This document shows, piece by piece, positions 11,291 through 22,112 of a DNA stretch of 64,000 bases. Source of the DNA: Paramacrobiotus metropolitanus (Eukaryota; Tardigrada; Eutardigrada; Parachela; Macrobiotidae); the NCBI RefSeq assembly GCF_019649055.1, contig NW_026570300.1, forward strand, positions 496,001 through 560,000. Direction: 5' to 3'. The position numbers were made by a program, and so were the translations under genes. The notes below the pieces were generated by a model. It did no database searches. It was not told where the DNA came from and saw nothing but the letters and a program-made list of their open reading frames with translations. How positions within the stretch are numbered: the first letter of the stretch is position 1; every line of letters starts with the position of its first letter.

Positions 11291-11705
11291 CAAAAGTCTG
11301 GTTATTACCCGATCTTCTTGAAACTTTGCTGTAAAAGACACATGACCTTTTGCCCATTTTGTTACCTCTATCGCTCTGTCTGTTCAGCTTGACTACGGTT
11401 AAAGTTAAACCGTAATTCGCTGAAACTGCCTAGTGCCTACACTGCAGTCTGTATTACATAGCAGGTCTCAGACTCAGCGCCTCAGCGCGGGCCCTTATAC
11501 CCTTACAGGCTACAGCGTATCAGGCGAAAGCTTTTCTGTAAAGTGAGGAGTCTGATTCTGACTAGGACTGTTGAGGTGGCGCCTGTGAGATAACAGGTAC
11601 TTCAGCGGAAATATTGGCAGATGTCATCCCATCCTGTACACTGTACAGTGGACGGCAAAAAGATGTTACTTACAGCTTAGGACAAAAAAGACGCATAATC
11701 CCACC

Positions 11706-11750
11706 CGGTATCATCCCATTTCGCCAACGGGACATTTCGCCAACCGGGTG
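11706..11750 (+). repeat. Left inverted arm of the MULE
   Basis: Two copies of a CATTTCGCCAAC(C)GGG unit. Only two units remain here, against four on the right. Confidence 0.75.
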
Positions 11751-12091
11751 ATTTGCTCCCGTTTACTGAACTACAGTACTTTGCTATAAGACATCGTATA
11801 TATGCCATTGGCATTAATGCACACGGCTCAACGCTGCAATGACGTACAGATTCTACATCTTATAATGTGATTCGAAACTGAGCGGCACATGAACAATTGC
11901 TGATGTAAATGAGTTCGATTCGAAATCATTACTCAGTCATATGCATATTATGAGCAAGGCTGATTAAGCGTAAAATCGAACCCTCAGTGCCACTTCTTAT
12001 ATGCGCACAGAAAAAGCCGTTGGATAATCTTAAATTTCGTATTAACCACAATTTTCCAGGTTTTTTTGTCTACGTATTTACATAGTAGGGC

Positions 12092-12950
12092 ACAGATAAT
12101 TAACTGCCTAGTTAATTATGACGGAAATAACGTTTTCTTTACCAACCGCAAAGGCAAAGTGTTAAATTACAAAAGTTATGAGTATATCGAATTCTGGAAA
12201 CGCGCAGAAGACAGAACGGAGAATTGTCAGAACTGGCGTTGCCGAGAAAGGGCCCACTGCAGTGCTCGTTTATATTATGCCGATGGCGCAGCTGTTGAGC
12301 GCGGCCAGCATTCTCATGCCCCGGATGTCATAAAGGTTACTGCGAAATCAGCCAGACAGGCGTTAAAGGTTCGTGCAACCAATACAGTGGAGCGACCACG
12401 GCAGATTATTGATGAAGTTCGCGCCGGGATGCCTGTATATGCTGCAGTAAAAATGTCTTCTTACAACGCTCTTGCCAAAACCATTGGACGCCAAAGAAAA
12501 GCGGAAGGTATCCCTACCGGCCGTGTAACTTGCTTGGCGGATATCGATGGCAGTTATTTTCTGAAAGAAACAACGCGCAATGAATCCGTGCTAACTGCCG
12601 ATACTGGTGCAGAAGACATTCATCGGATTATTGTGTTCGGAGATCCGAAATGCTTCGATTATCTGGAGAGAACAAATGTTTGGCTGAGCGATGGCACCTT
12701 CAGCGTCAGCCCGCCTGTTTTCACGCAGTTGTACACGGTGCATGCTGATGTTTGTGGTGCAACGGCTCCGCTTATTTATGCGTTGTTGCCAAATAAATGT
12801 GAGCTCACTTATCGACGCTTTTTCACAATTATCCGTGACGCACTGATGCAGAAAAGTGGATCTGAAGAAGTCGGACCCGAACACATGTTGATGGATTTCG
12901 AACAGTCGGCTGTGATTGCGTTCCGAAATGTTTTACCACGTCAAAATTAA
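12092..12950 (+). CDS. MULE transposase, exon 1: FLYWCH-type zinc finger and transposase core
   Basis: The reading carries a FLYWCH-like zinc finger: the segment TNRKGKVLNYKSYEYIEFWK is followed by WRCRERAHCSARLYY and a final HSHAP. A helical linker follows, then the MULE transposase core with WLSDGTFSVSPPVFTQLYTV and MLMDFEQSAVIAFRNVLP. The two D residues in these motifs (SDGTF and MDFEQ) are the expected first two acidic catalytic positions. No ATG precedes the finger in frame, so the start is in an upstream exon or lost; an acceptor AG just before TAGGGCACAG is a likely boundary. Near 12,930 the frame must change by one base for the exon to continue to a GTGAAATT donor. It reads like a FLYWCH-MULE protein common in invertebrate transposons. 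Function: DNA transposition; here probably inactive. Confidence 0.75.
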
Positions 12951-13398
12951 GAGGTGAAATTAACATAATATTTTTATTAATGGAATAAATTGTAATTTTT
13001 TATGCAGTTTAAGTAAATATTAAAACATGAAATATTCAGGTTCTCTGTACGTACTTAATTTTCTTGAATTTTGTTGTTTTGCAACAGCTGTTATTATTTG
13101 TGCTAATTGTAATTTTTGTTTTTATGATTACAGATTTTTAGTCAGTAATTATAATTATTTTAGATCGTTCTTATTTAGTTGTTATTGAGTGGCATTAATT
13201 AATACTAATTTGTTCCCGCACTTATGTCACGATTTTCAAAGGTTATACGCCGTTGCTAGTTACTACTGCTGTTAGTGAAAGCAGAAATACTATTAGCATT
13301 CATTGATGATTAATAATTCTTGTCACTTAATCTTGATTATTAACTATTATTAATTTTTTTTTGCAGATATAAAAATTTTGCAAATAATTAATTTACAG

Positions 13399-14010
13399 GC
13401 TGCAACTTCCACTTCGGACAAAGCCTGTACCGGAAACTCGTTGCCCTGGGACACGGGCCTATTTATGCGACCAATGCAGAGTTCAACATTTCCTGTCGCA
13501 TGCTTTTTGCCCTCGCGTTCGTGCCGGTACAGGATGTAGAACGAGCGCTTATTGAACTCCTGGACGCGCCAGTTTTTTCCGTTCAAACACAACGATGTGT
13601 TAATCGAGTACTTGAAAACAACATACGTCGGCGAAACAACAACTATGTTTCGAGTAACCGGTTGTCGCATTAAAAGGCCTCTGTATCCTGTTGAATTTTG
13701 GAGCTGTGTGGATAGACTTGAGAGGGATATTCACCGTACGACCAATCGCCTAGAAGCTTGGCATCGCACGTTTTCTGATGTCGTTAATAAAGACCATCCC
13801 GGCATTTATCAATTTTTCAACCTACTGTGTCGGGAAATTGTTCACCAGCAAACAGAGGCAGCTTCACGCATGGCAGGTGAAATTCCTAAACAAAGGAAGC
13901 AATACCTGGAGGTCACCAAGCGGCTAAAAAACGTTGCATCCAACTACGGGCAAATCGATACGATCAGCTATTTGAGATCGGTTGCCATTAATCTCGAAAT
14001 CATGTTGTAA
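13399..14010 (+). CDS. MULE transposase, exon 2: C-terminal half
   Basis: After the acceptor TTTACAG at 13,398 the protein reads GCNFHFGQSLYRKLVALG, a motif found in MULE transposases just after the core (GC-x-FHF-x-Q). It continues with FNISCRMLFALAFVP. Near 13,565, at a run of six T, the frame shifts to VLIEYLKTTYVGE, then TTNRLEAWHRTF, which is the typical MULE third-acidic-residue region (N-x-x-E-x-WH). The stop is TAA at 14,008. The intron 12,951-13,398 is AT-rich. With the exon 1 shift, at least two frame breaks separate this copy from an intact gene. This is a plain DNA transposon; the shifts could also be base errors. Confidence 0.75.
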
Positions 14011-14063
14011 GGTTTTCATGGTCAAACTGCAGCGTAGCAGCTTGTCTTATAATTCGGACTTCA

Positions 14064-14214
14064 TATATATTTTGAGTTTTGCATTTCCGCCGAATTTAGT
14101 GTTAGAAGTAATCGCTTTTCGATACGTTCCTGCTAATATATTTTGAGTTTTGCATTTCAGCCGCATTTGGTGTTAGAAGTACATGTAATCGCCTTTCGAT
14201 ACGTTCCTGCTAAT
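14064..14214 (+). repeat. Two-copy tandem duplication in the MULE 3' region
   Basis: ATATATTTTGAGTTTTGCAT, then GTGTTAGAAGTA and TTTCGATACGTTCCTGCTAA occur twice with a ~75 bp period, just after the transposase stop. The second copy has a six-base insertion, ACATGT. Confidence 0.85.
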
Positions 14215-14457
14215 TATTTTACCTTGCATGGCACACTGTCAGTTATGGTGTAAATGGGAAAATATTTGTAAATAGTTTTTGTTCTTGTTGTAATACTACA
14301 ACGTGTGAATGTGCTGCAGTACGTATGTATTTATTGTACATTTAAAATAAAAATGCATGTAAAATGTGCTGCTTTGGCCAGCCAAGAGTGCCATATGCCA
14401 ATTGTCCTGTAGACTAAGGCGCTAAACGTAAAGTACTGTAGGCTAAATATCCTGTAG

Positions 14458-14530
14458 GCTGTTGGCGAAATGTCTGGTTGGCGAAATGTCCGGTTGGCGA
14501 AATGTCCGGTTGGCGAAATGGGTGGTAGCC
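14458..14530 (+). repeat. Right inverted arm of the MULE
   Basis: Four near-identical 18-base units of GGTTGGCGAAATGTCC type. The outermost ends GGTGGTAGCC, as in fold-back element B. Confidence 0.85.
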
Positions 14531-14787
14531 TAATAAACCAAAGAAACCATAACAAACCTAAGAACCCTAAGAAAACCTAAGAAAACAGAAGGAGACCTAA
14601 GAAAACATAGGACACCTAAGAGAGCCTAAGATGACCGACACATCCAGTTGCCGAAATGAGCGTTGGCCGAAATGAGTGTTGGCCGAAATGAGTGTCGGCC
14701 GAAGTGAGCCACGGCCGAAATGAACGTTGGCCGAAATGAACCTGTGCGGCCGAAATGTAACGCGGCCGAAGTGATCGGACGCTCCCA
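14531..14787 (+). repeat. Half of a C-type fold-back element
   Basis: It directly abuts the MULE right end. The first ~100 bases are CCTAAGAAAACCTAAG repeats, the reverse complement of the filler in elements A-C. Bases 14,648-14,784 are eight GCCGAAATG/GCCGAAGTG units ending GCCGAAGTGATCGGACGC, the end sequence of element C. The opposite arm is missing. Confidence 0.75.
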
Positions 14788-16526
14788 GGGGCCCATCATC
14801 TCAAAGGCGATGGGGGAAAAGATATAGCGCCCTTGCAGATACGCGTACAGTCGGGACGTCTTTTCTTCTGCTTGTCCTGCCGTAACCGACGTCAATGGGA
14901 GATGGGAAATGGCCATTGTGTCGACGCACGTCACGTCCCACGCCAGACACATTCCTCTTTTCTAGGCGAACGTTGTACAACCGTCAGAGCGTTGATCTGT
15001 TGTAAAGGATGTGCCGCGTGGCCCAAGCTTAGCAGGAACACCAACTGAAACACAAGCGCGGCATATAATGCTGTTTAGTCCTCTATGGCGCGCATGGCTA
15101 CCAGCTGAGTAGCTGCATGATAACCCGTGGTGTCCCAACTTGTCAACGTGTTTATTACATTTGGTACAGTTATGCGGCTCACAGATATCAATTCCAAGAC
15201 GCAGGCCAATTAAAATTTTCATCGTTTCGTCGTCGAGGCTGTTAATAAAAGAAATTCTGTTAATGAGGGTGTAACGTTGTTTTGATCTAACTTGTAAGTT
15301 ACTAATAGCAGATCAACCTCGCCGTCTGATAAGCGGATTGATTCGGAAAGCCTGACTGTGTTTGTGACTCAACTTTGTAGTTTGTGCTCCGTATGCGATT
15401 ACATAGTTTTAAGACGGACGCACGCAGGCTGTGATTTTATCAAATTCTGTATTCGCAATATGTTACTTATTGTTAGAGAAATAAAAAGGGTGCCTATAAT
15501 ATAAAATACATTGACAGGGTGTTTCTATTTAATAAATAGAAAAAAGTTTCTATAAAGTACGGTGTGCGAAAAGGATTGCCTTTATTAAATGAAGGTGTAA
15601 AGAGCGTTTAAAGAGTGGTTATAATTTCCTAGTGATAAAAATAATAATAACTTAATTTAGCTAACAAGTACTTGACAAATACAACAGGTAAGAATTAAGA
15701 CATTACAATAGAATAGCAGATAGCACATGCCATTGCAATAGCCATGCATATGCATCACAAATTCAAAATAGTGTGTAGTGTGTTACTGTGTGTACAATGT
15801 ACATACAGGAATATAGAAGTATTGTTGACACTTAACACTAGGAGGGCTCGGCCACTTGTCGGAAAGGCCCATTTTGCTGTTTCACTGTGTAAACAAAACT
15901 GTAGCAAGCTACGGTATTTGTCGACAGTTGAAAGCTAGTATTCACGTTTTATGTTTTGACGTAATTATCATTATTATGCATGGATGACCGAGTCGTTTTA
16001 GTTTATACGTATGCTTTATTGCAATAGGCTTGGTTTTTTTAATGATATGACTACAGTACTATTACTACTGTATGTAGTACTGTAGTTAAAATTTCACTGT
16101 TACTGATTATCCTCGATAATGTATGAAAATAAATAGGCCGCCGCTGCCGCCGCTGCTGCTGCTGCTGTCGCTGGTAATTTCCGTCTTGCAAAAACAAAAG
16201 GCAAATGAAAATCACTATAAATTCTACAATTTAAAGACTTTGGCACTAGTAGACCACGCGCAAATTGCGCTGAGTAAATTAGCGGCTAATAGCTGCACTA
16301 ACTATGGAATTCTACAATACCGTACTTATTTCCGCTAATACGAGTAATACCACGATCGTGCTAACTGTGAATACGCACTGAACTTATCAGCAATCAGTGT
16401 AAGTGAATTTTTTTGCTGCCATTTTGGATTTCGAACCGGTCCTTGTTTCTTCATACAGAATTTTATAGTTGTAATTTATCATTCATAGCAAAAGTACTGT
16501 AATCAAATCTTTTTGTCTCTTCACAG
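14788..16526. other. Intron-like stretch, no gene seen
   Basis: It contains the inverted partner repeat at 15,292-15,364 and otherwise AT-rich sequence. A leucine-rich frame at 16,123-16,338 starts on a CCGCTGCTG repeat and is not convincing. Confidence 0.5.
15292..15364 (-). repeat. Inverted partner of 10,819-10,893 (right)
   Basis: The reverse complement reads GTCAGGCTTTCCGAATCAAT, TTATCAGACGG and GAGGTTGATCTGCTA, matching the left partner block by block. Confidence 0.7.
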
Positions 16527-17290
16527 AGTGTGTGCTTTATGGCAGTTGCTGCTGAGTAGCTCTAAAATAATGGAACATGTCACCATCTCTTTCGAAAGCT
16601 GCTGGCACCTCAAAGCCGACGGCGATAACTGTTTCCTCCAGGCGGACAACAACAACTGCTTCAAAGCGGCATCTTTGCTCAGCCGCTCAATCAGCTCAAC
16701 GACAATCAGTCTGACACTCTTGAGAGTCTTCCCACCACATTCGTTTTGGAACCGTTGTTAGATGCCATGGAAATTAGGGTGCCACTATTAGTGCTTAAAG
16801 ACCATATTACCGTCCAGCCGAATGGATTTCCTGTATGCGAACGGTCGCGTATAAAGCATGGAGCAGCGACTCTTGTTACGTCATATAAGAAAATTTGTGA
16901 CATCGTCTTGCTGCTCAACTGGAAAGTTTCCGACCTTTTTGGTCAGCATATGTGTAGTGTCTTCGTGCATAATTCTTTCTATGAGCGGCATGTAGGCGTG
17001 GAACTGACTTCTCGTCCCCTGCCAGCTCACGAGCAGGAGTGGATGTTGCCTCTTACATACAAGCCGCAGCAATTGGCCATTGACAAATTACAGATCACCA
17101 TCCCGAAGCTTCTCCTGCCATGCAGCGACGGCAGCATGCACATGGCCAGCCGCTTGATGTGCGCCTTGAACGATGGCTTCTTGCCGGTCACGGAGGACAT
17201 TGTAGCAAAGGTTACGGCTGTTCATGCGCGTTGGGTTAGCAACCTGACCTACCCAGAGGACTGGCAGAGCATTCGCGATTACCTCCTAAT
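16527..17290 (+). CDS. F-box-like tardigrade family protein, middle exon (frameshifted)
   Basis: The exon follows a CTTCACAG acceptor and opens VCALWQLLLSSSKIMEHVTI, then SFESCWHL and KAASLLSRSISSTTISLTLL. In the tardigrade family I recall, this follows the F-box. Around 16,745 the frame shifts by one and continues LEPLLDAMEIRVPLLVLKDH, SYKKICDIVLLLNWKVSDLF, IDKLQITIPKLLLPCSDGSM and VTAVHARWVSNLTYPEDWQS. It ends at a clean AT|GTAAGT donor at 17,291 that matches the phase of the next exon. There is also a small in-frame duplication (ADGDNCFLQ / ADNNNCFK). The single frameshift suggests a decaying copy or a base error. Role unknown; an F-box would imply a ubiquitin-ligase adaptor, but the box itself is not found here. 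Confidence 0.7.
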
Positions 17291-17798
17291 GTAAGTGGAT
17301 ACTTCATAGCCCACAGGCTTTAATAAAATTCTTGTGAGCTGTAGCGTCTTATGTATCCTTCGAACTCAGTTCTAATTTGAAGTCCATATTTTATTAATTT
17401 AAATCAATAGCTTATCTTTGTCGGGCTTGTAAGATCGTAATGAGCGGGATGATGCTACTAATCGTCGGGTAGCGTTGGAAGTAAAAAAAGCTTTCTTGGT
17501 CTAAGCACTGACTTTTAATAATAATATCGTATGTCTGGTTATAGTACAATACTGTTTAATATTCTCCGACGGTCCGAACAATGCTGCTATAACCAATGTG
17601 AATGCTAATCTTATTAATTTTTTTGTATTCGTCGTTGTACAATTTACAGTACAGCTTACCCTAGGTCACGAAGGGCCATGGCTCACACAACTTAGCAGCT
17701 AGTGCTGCCACAAGATCAGTGACATCACGCACATTATGAACTCACTTCTGGTCTTATCATGGACAATATGTTTAACGTGAAAAGTTTGTGTTGCTCAG

Positions 17799-17922
17799 GT
17801 TCAGTGGGTTTGACTCTTGCGGAAAACCAAAAGTGTGGGACGAGGTCGACTTGAGGGTTGTCGATTTATCGACATGGAGTAAAATGGCCACCCACGGTAT
17901 AAACGAGGTGTTCCGAGTGTGA
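17799..17922 (+). CDS. F-box-like tardigrade family protein, last exon
   Basis: After a TTGCTCAG acceptor at 17,798 the phase completes ATG from the previous exon and reads FSGFDSCGKPKVWDEVDLRV, then VDLSTWSKMATHGINEVFRV, and stops with TGA at 17,920. This is the family's usual C-terminus as I recall it (FSGF..., WDEVDLR, INEVF). Exact phase continuity across a 508 bp intron supports one gene spanning 7.16-17.92 kb. Confidence 0.75.
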
Positions 17923-19670
17923 AGCGGTGTTGCTGCATCAACGTTGATATCGTTCGGAAAGACGATCCTGATATATTTCCAGGATAATACCAGGATCTGG
18001 GGATCCCTTATTACGGGATGGGGCATATCGCTATGACGCTATAAGCTGATTGTCTTACAACTGTTTAATGGCAAGAGCTGCTTTGACAACTGCTAATTAT
18101 CTTTGAAAATTTATGTCCTGCAAATCTTCGATAAATTAACCAGCTGTTTTTTTATTGTCTGGCTTCTAGGATATGTAAATGGGAACTTCCTCTGCGATCC
18201 TGTTCCCCGCTTCTTCTGCGCATTGCTATCTTTTTTTGCATTTTCACTACTCACCACTAGTAGGCTTTCGATCTCGATATGGAATATGTGCAGACGGCAG
18301 TGCAGTAAACAGTAAACATCAAGACATCAATCACATCATCAATAAAAGATTCCGATCATACAGCCGTGGGGAGCCAAGTTGGGGCAGTTTTTACAAAAAA
18401 TTACCATAGGGCAGTGACAGTCGTCAACAAAACAAATACTTATTTCACTTTCACATGGTTGCATCTACTGCACTTAAAGATTCGATGCTGAGACCATGTT
18501 TCAAATCGCAGTGAGGTCAAACTTAGAGCAGACCTATTCAAAATTGCGCCCGACCCTTCTAACCGTAGAATCCTACCTTCCACTCAAAATTTGATAAAAA
18601 ATTTCGTTGACACTGTAACCCAAAAGTGATAAACCTGGACTATGTCCCAGCTAGTCCTGCTACGTATACATCTGACAACACTCCATACGCCCGACGCATG
18701 CGTGAACTTTACAATTTAAATGGGGGCACGGTCGAAGTTTGAAGGTCACGTCCGCCAAGCACCAACGAAACATCAGAAATTGTCCTCTGCAATAAAAACT
18801 CGTTCAAAAGGAACCGGATTCCAACTCTAGCTTGTTCATTTACAGATTAAAACCCAGATGCTATCTATGTTCAGCAAAATCTAAAACCAAGCGTAACTTT
18901 TTTTGGCCACAGCTTTGTAAGGTTTCTCTTTTAATAGTCTCACTCCCATCTCCCCGCCAATTCAATAGACATTCCTGGATACATTAAAATTGTTTAAAGT
19001 ATTTCCTGTCTCATTCAAGAAAATGATCAATTCGCGGTTACCTAGACAGGCTAGACCAGCGCGCTAGGCAACCGCCTGTTTCAGCGGGAACTTTATAACA
19101 TACAAGGTAAGTCTCGCGCATTCGCGCTCGGCACGTGGTAACTGGAAAGGTCAGGTTTGAATTTATGGACTGTTCCGGCAGTCATGTACGGCAGTCGTCC
19201 GGTATTTCCAAAATTGAATTACTTATAAATCCATTCTAACTTAATTACTGTACTTACGGATCTATCCACGTATGTACTTTTTTACACTATCGCACGTATG
19301 CACTTTTTTTTACATACAGTACTGTATGCAGATAGTTCACACTACTAAAGCACTGCTGAAGTATTCTTGGTACTGCACTTGCGTTTTGCCATACTCCTAA
19401 AATTTTCTGACCAGAATATTTTTGAAAAAATCAAAACTCAGGACAGGTTGGTCTGGAAAATATGGATTTTTTTAAGACCTAGCTGGACTTAAACTGACCA
19501 GGCGTTGACGAATCCATAAAAAACAAAATTAATTACGTTTTGGGCGGTAAGATTGTATGAATACAAGGTAAGCCTCGCGCTCGGCAAATGTGTATTGGAA
19601 AGGTCAGGCTTGAATTTATGGACTGTTACGAGATACGACAGTTGTGTTAACGACAGTAGTCGTGGTAGCG
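17923..19670. other. Gene-free stretch with dispersed repeats
   Basis: I find no gene. A ~75 bp block with ACAAGGTAAG, CTCGCGC, TGGAAAGGTCAGG and TTGAATTTATGGACTGTT occurs at about 19,103-19,178 and again at 19,562-19,628. A copy of the GAAAATATGG dispersed repeat is at 19,440-19,560. Confidence 0.55.
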
Positions 19671-19671
19671 G

Positions 19672-20275
19672 ACAGTGGTGGTAGCTCGGTCACTCACTCA
19701 CATACCTACAAATTTTGCTCATTATTCGTGGTAGCTTGGTTACTCACTCACCTACAGATTTTGCTCACGGGACAGTGTTGGTAGCTCGATCACTCACTTA
19801 CCTACAGATTTTGCTCATGGGTCGTGGTAACTCGGTCGGGACAGTGGTGGTAGCTATTCCACTCACACATCTAGAGATTTTGCTCACGAGTCATGGTACC
19901 TCAGTCACTCACTCACCTACAGATTTGGTCACGGGACAGTGGTGGTAGCTGGGTCACCTACTCACCTATAGATTTTGCTAACGTGACAGTGGTGGTAGAT
20001 AGTTGACTCGCTCATCTATAGATATTGCTCATGAGGGATGGTAGCTCGGTTACTTAATCGCCTGCTGATTTTGTGGTGGTAGCTCGGTCACTCACTCACG
20101 TACAGATTTTCCTCAATGGGCAATCGTGGTAGCTCGGTCACTTTCTCACCTACAGATTTTGCTCATAAGTCGTGGTAGCTAGTTCACTCACTCATCTAGA
20201 AAATTTTCTCATGAGTCGTGGTAGCTCGGTCACTCACTCACCTACAGATTTTGCTCACGGGACAGTCAGTCACTC
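19672..20275 (+). repeat. Minisatellite, about 12 units of ~50 bp
   Basis: The unit is GTGGTAGCTCGGTCACTCAC followed by TCACCTACAGATTTTGCTCA and CGGGACAGT. Units vary by point changes and small indels, and some are truncated. The array is not spaced like a CRISPR: there are no unique spacers and the whole unit repeats. Confidence 0.9.
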
Positions 20276-21229
20276 ATTATTATGCTATCGCAAAAATCAA
20301 CTATCGTACACTCGAAGTACAGTTCAAACTACATTAATGCATGTTGTCCCAGATCCATGGTTACAGTTGTCCTTACTTCAAAATTCAAATGTCATACTTA
20401 CTTAAATTACAGAGTTCTACGCAATGTTGTTGTCAGGCTTCTCAAGTACTGTAACCACTTAAGTAAAACAATACTTTGTCTGGATCGTTCCGAAATCTCA
20501 GGAAGACTAATTAAGATAAAATTCTCACCCGTCCCCCACGGTGGTTGACATTCTAAGTATGTTAAATGTAAGGTGCCGCAAATTTTATCCGCCCCTCACT
20601 TCTTGCTATGGTCCTTACGAAATTTCTGGATGACCTCGTATTGTAATCCATGGAGATTCAGGCTTTCCTATACTTAAAGCGACTAAGAGAGTTTTCAAAC
20701 CTGGCAGTTCTAGGGACAGTTAAAATTCAGCGTAAATACCTTTGGAAAATAAGGCTCATTTCCAGACTAAGCTGGACTAAAACCGACCGTGCGTTGGTTT
20801 TTCCATAATAACCCACGAAATTACGCGTTTTGACGGTAATATTGTGTGAATGTATAGATAGATACAGCACATATCCATGGTTACAGTACAGTACGTACTC
20901 TTTACTTCAGAATGCTTAATGGTAAGGATTCTTAAATACTTACTGTCCTTACGTTTCCTATACTTAAGAACCCTTTGAAAAATTTTCTGACCAGAACGTT
21001 TAAAAAAAACTCAAAATTCAGGATGATTCCCTATGAAAATATGAATTATTTTAAGACCACACCTTCCTACCTTTATCTGTAAAAGAATCTTAAGTTCTGG
21101 AGAAGCTCTAAAAAAATTTTTTGAAGTTACTTAAATGTAGTGCATAAATAGTACTTAAATGTAGTGCATAGTACTTAAGTTGTAGTGCTTAAATTGTTCT
21201 TGATTCCCTTGTCATTAAACATGCCTTGA
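20276..21229. other. Gene-free stretch
   Basis: AT-rich sequence with a dispersed-repeat copy at 20,740-20,860 and a partial copy at 20,960-21,060. A short direct repeat of TACTTAAATGTAGTGCATA occurs near 21,130-21,175. No gene is visible. Confidence 0.55.
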
Positions 21230-21429
21230 GTTACGTTGTTGCGTTTGACCGCTTGGGATGAACTAGCGTCATCCCAATCGGAGCCACCTGTGTAATTGTG
21301 TACATCAGTAAGAGCGTCCTCGGCCAGCATCGTTGCCGGCCGTGCCACCTTTCACACCAACAGCCGTTTAATCGTGGTAAAGGCTGATCGCCACCCCACT
21401 AGAACAGTAGCCAGATAGGCCACTGTTAC

Positions 21430-22112
21430 ATGGCTCCACTCCACAATGAGCAGTTCAGAAAGGTACAACGGAAAGGGAATTTTGGCATTGCCATGATTAA
21501 ACGGGCACAACAAGGGCTCAGCATGTCACAGCGCAAAGGTCTTTATCACGCATGCTTCGGTTGCCATATCGCACACCAGTCGCCGGTATGGTCTGCAGCG
21601 TCTTCGACTGAGCGCGACAAGCTAGTCGGACTACAACGTAAAGCTCTAAAAACCATCACTGATTACAAGATGCCGGTTACTCCGGAACTGTATCAGAAGT
21701 TGGGTATTCCTCACATATTCGAGCGATGGCGTCAGAGCGATGCGGTGTGGTTGTTCAAGTTCTGGAACAAAGATCAGTTCCCGCTTCCGGCCTACCTCCT
21801 GGACATGATCCAAGTAAAAGATAACACCACGCGCTACAACTTGCGGAAACCGGCCCGAATCGATGTTACGCGGGCAAAGAAAGTTATCGGAGGGTGGACT
21901 ATGGAAATGCGACTAAAACGTCTTCTTGATAAAATTCTTGCTGTTAATCCTAAAATTCTCGAAGCCAGTTCTGTACCTTCTTTCAAATTTCTACTCAGAT
22001 CTATTAATCTCTCCTAAATGTTTTGTTAGCAGAAAATTGTTTTTGTTCGACCAGACTTGAAGTCCCTTCGGGGTTGTCTGCTCTTGTGCCGTAATAATAA
22101 TAATAATAAATG
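21430..22112 (+). mobile_element. Non-LTR retrotransposon (LINE) 3' fragment
   Basis: A 195-codon frame encodes the region just downstream of a LINE reverse transcriptase catalytic core. It has YHACFGCHIAHQSPVWSAAS, RDKLVGLQRKALKTITDY and ELYQKLGIPHIFERW, the pattern seen in CR1/Jockey-like elements (Q-R-K-A-L-R-I-I-T, then L-x-x-L-x-I-P). The stop is at 22,015. Downstream is CGGGGTTGTCTGCTCTTGTG followed by a TAATAATAATAATAA tail, a typical 3' end for such LINEs. The endonuclease and RT catalytic motifs are absent, so this is a 5'-truncated insertion. The frame itself is open. Confidence 0.75.

Larger units (their letters stand above)
7984..11705. other. Intron-like stretch without recognisable genes
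   Basis: This lies between two parts of the F-box-like gene. I find dispersed-repeat pieces (about 9235-9300, 10,819-10,893 and 11,073-11,290). Small open frames are present, including 159 codons (minus, 8385-8864) and 158 codons (plus, 8902-9378), but they resemble no family I know, and the second overlaps repeat sequence. Confidence 0.5.
11706..14530 (+). mobile_element. MULE (Mutator-like) DNA transposon with tandem-unit inverted arms
   Basis: The left arm (11,706-11,750) has ATCCCATTTCGCCAACGGGA and a second CATTTCGCCAACC unit. The right arm (14,458-14,530) has four GGTTGGCGAAATG units and ends GGCGAAATGGGTGGTAGCC. The arms are inverted relative to each other and use the same unit as fold-back element B. 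Between them is a two-exon MULE transposase reading with two apparent frameshifts, so this copy is probably inactive. Mutator elements are known for long terminal inverted repeats, which fits. The element lies in the apparent 8.5 kb intron of the F-box-like gene. No clear 8-11 bp target duplication is visible. Confidence 0.7.

Noticed and set aside
16123-16338. Small leucine-rich secreted protein
   Set aside because: The leucine run comes from a CCGCTGCTG simple repeat, and no splice or neighbour context supports it.
19672-20275. CRISPR-like array
   Set aside because: The whole ~50 bp unit repeats with variation; there are no constant repeats with unique spacers, and this is animal DNA.
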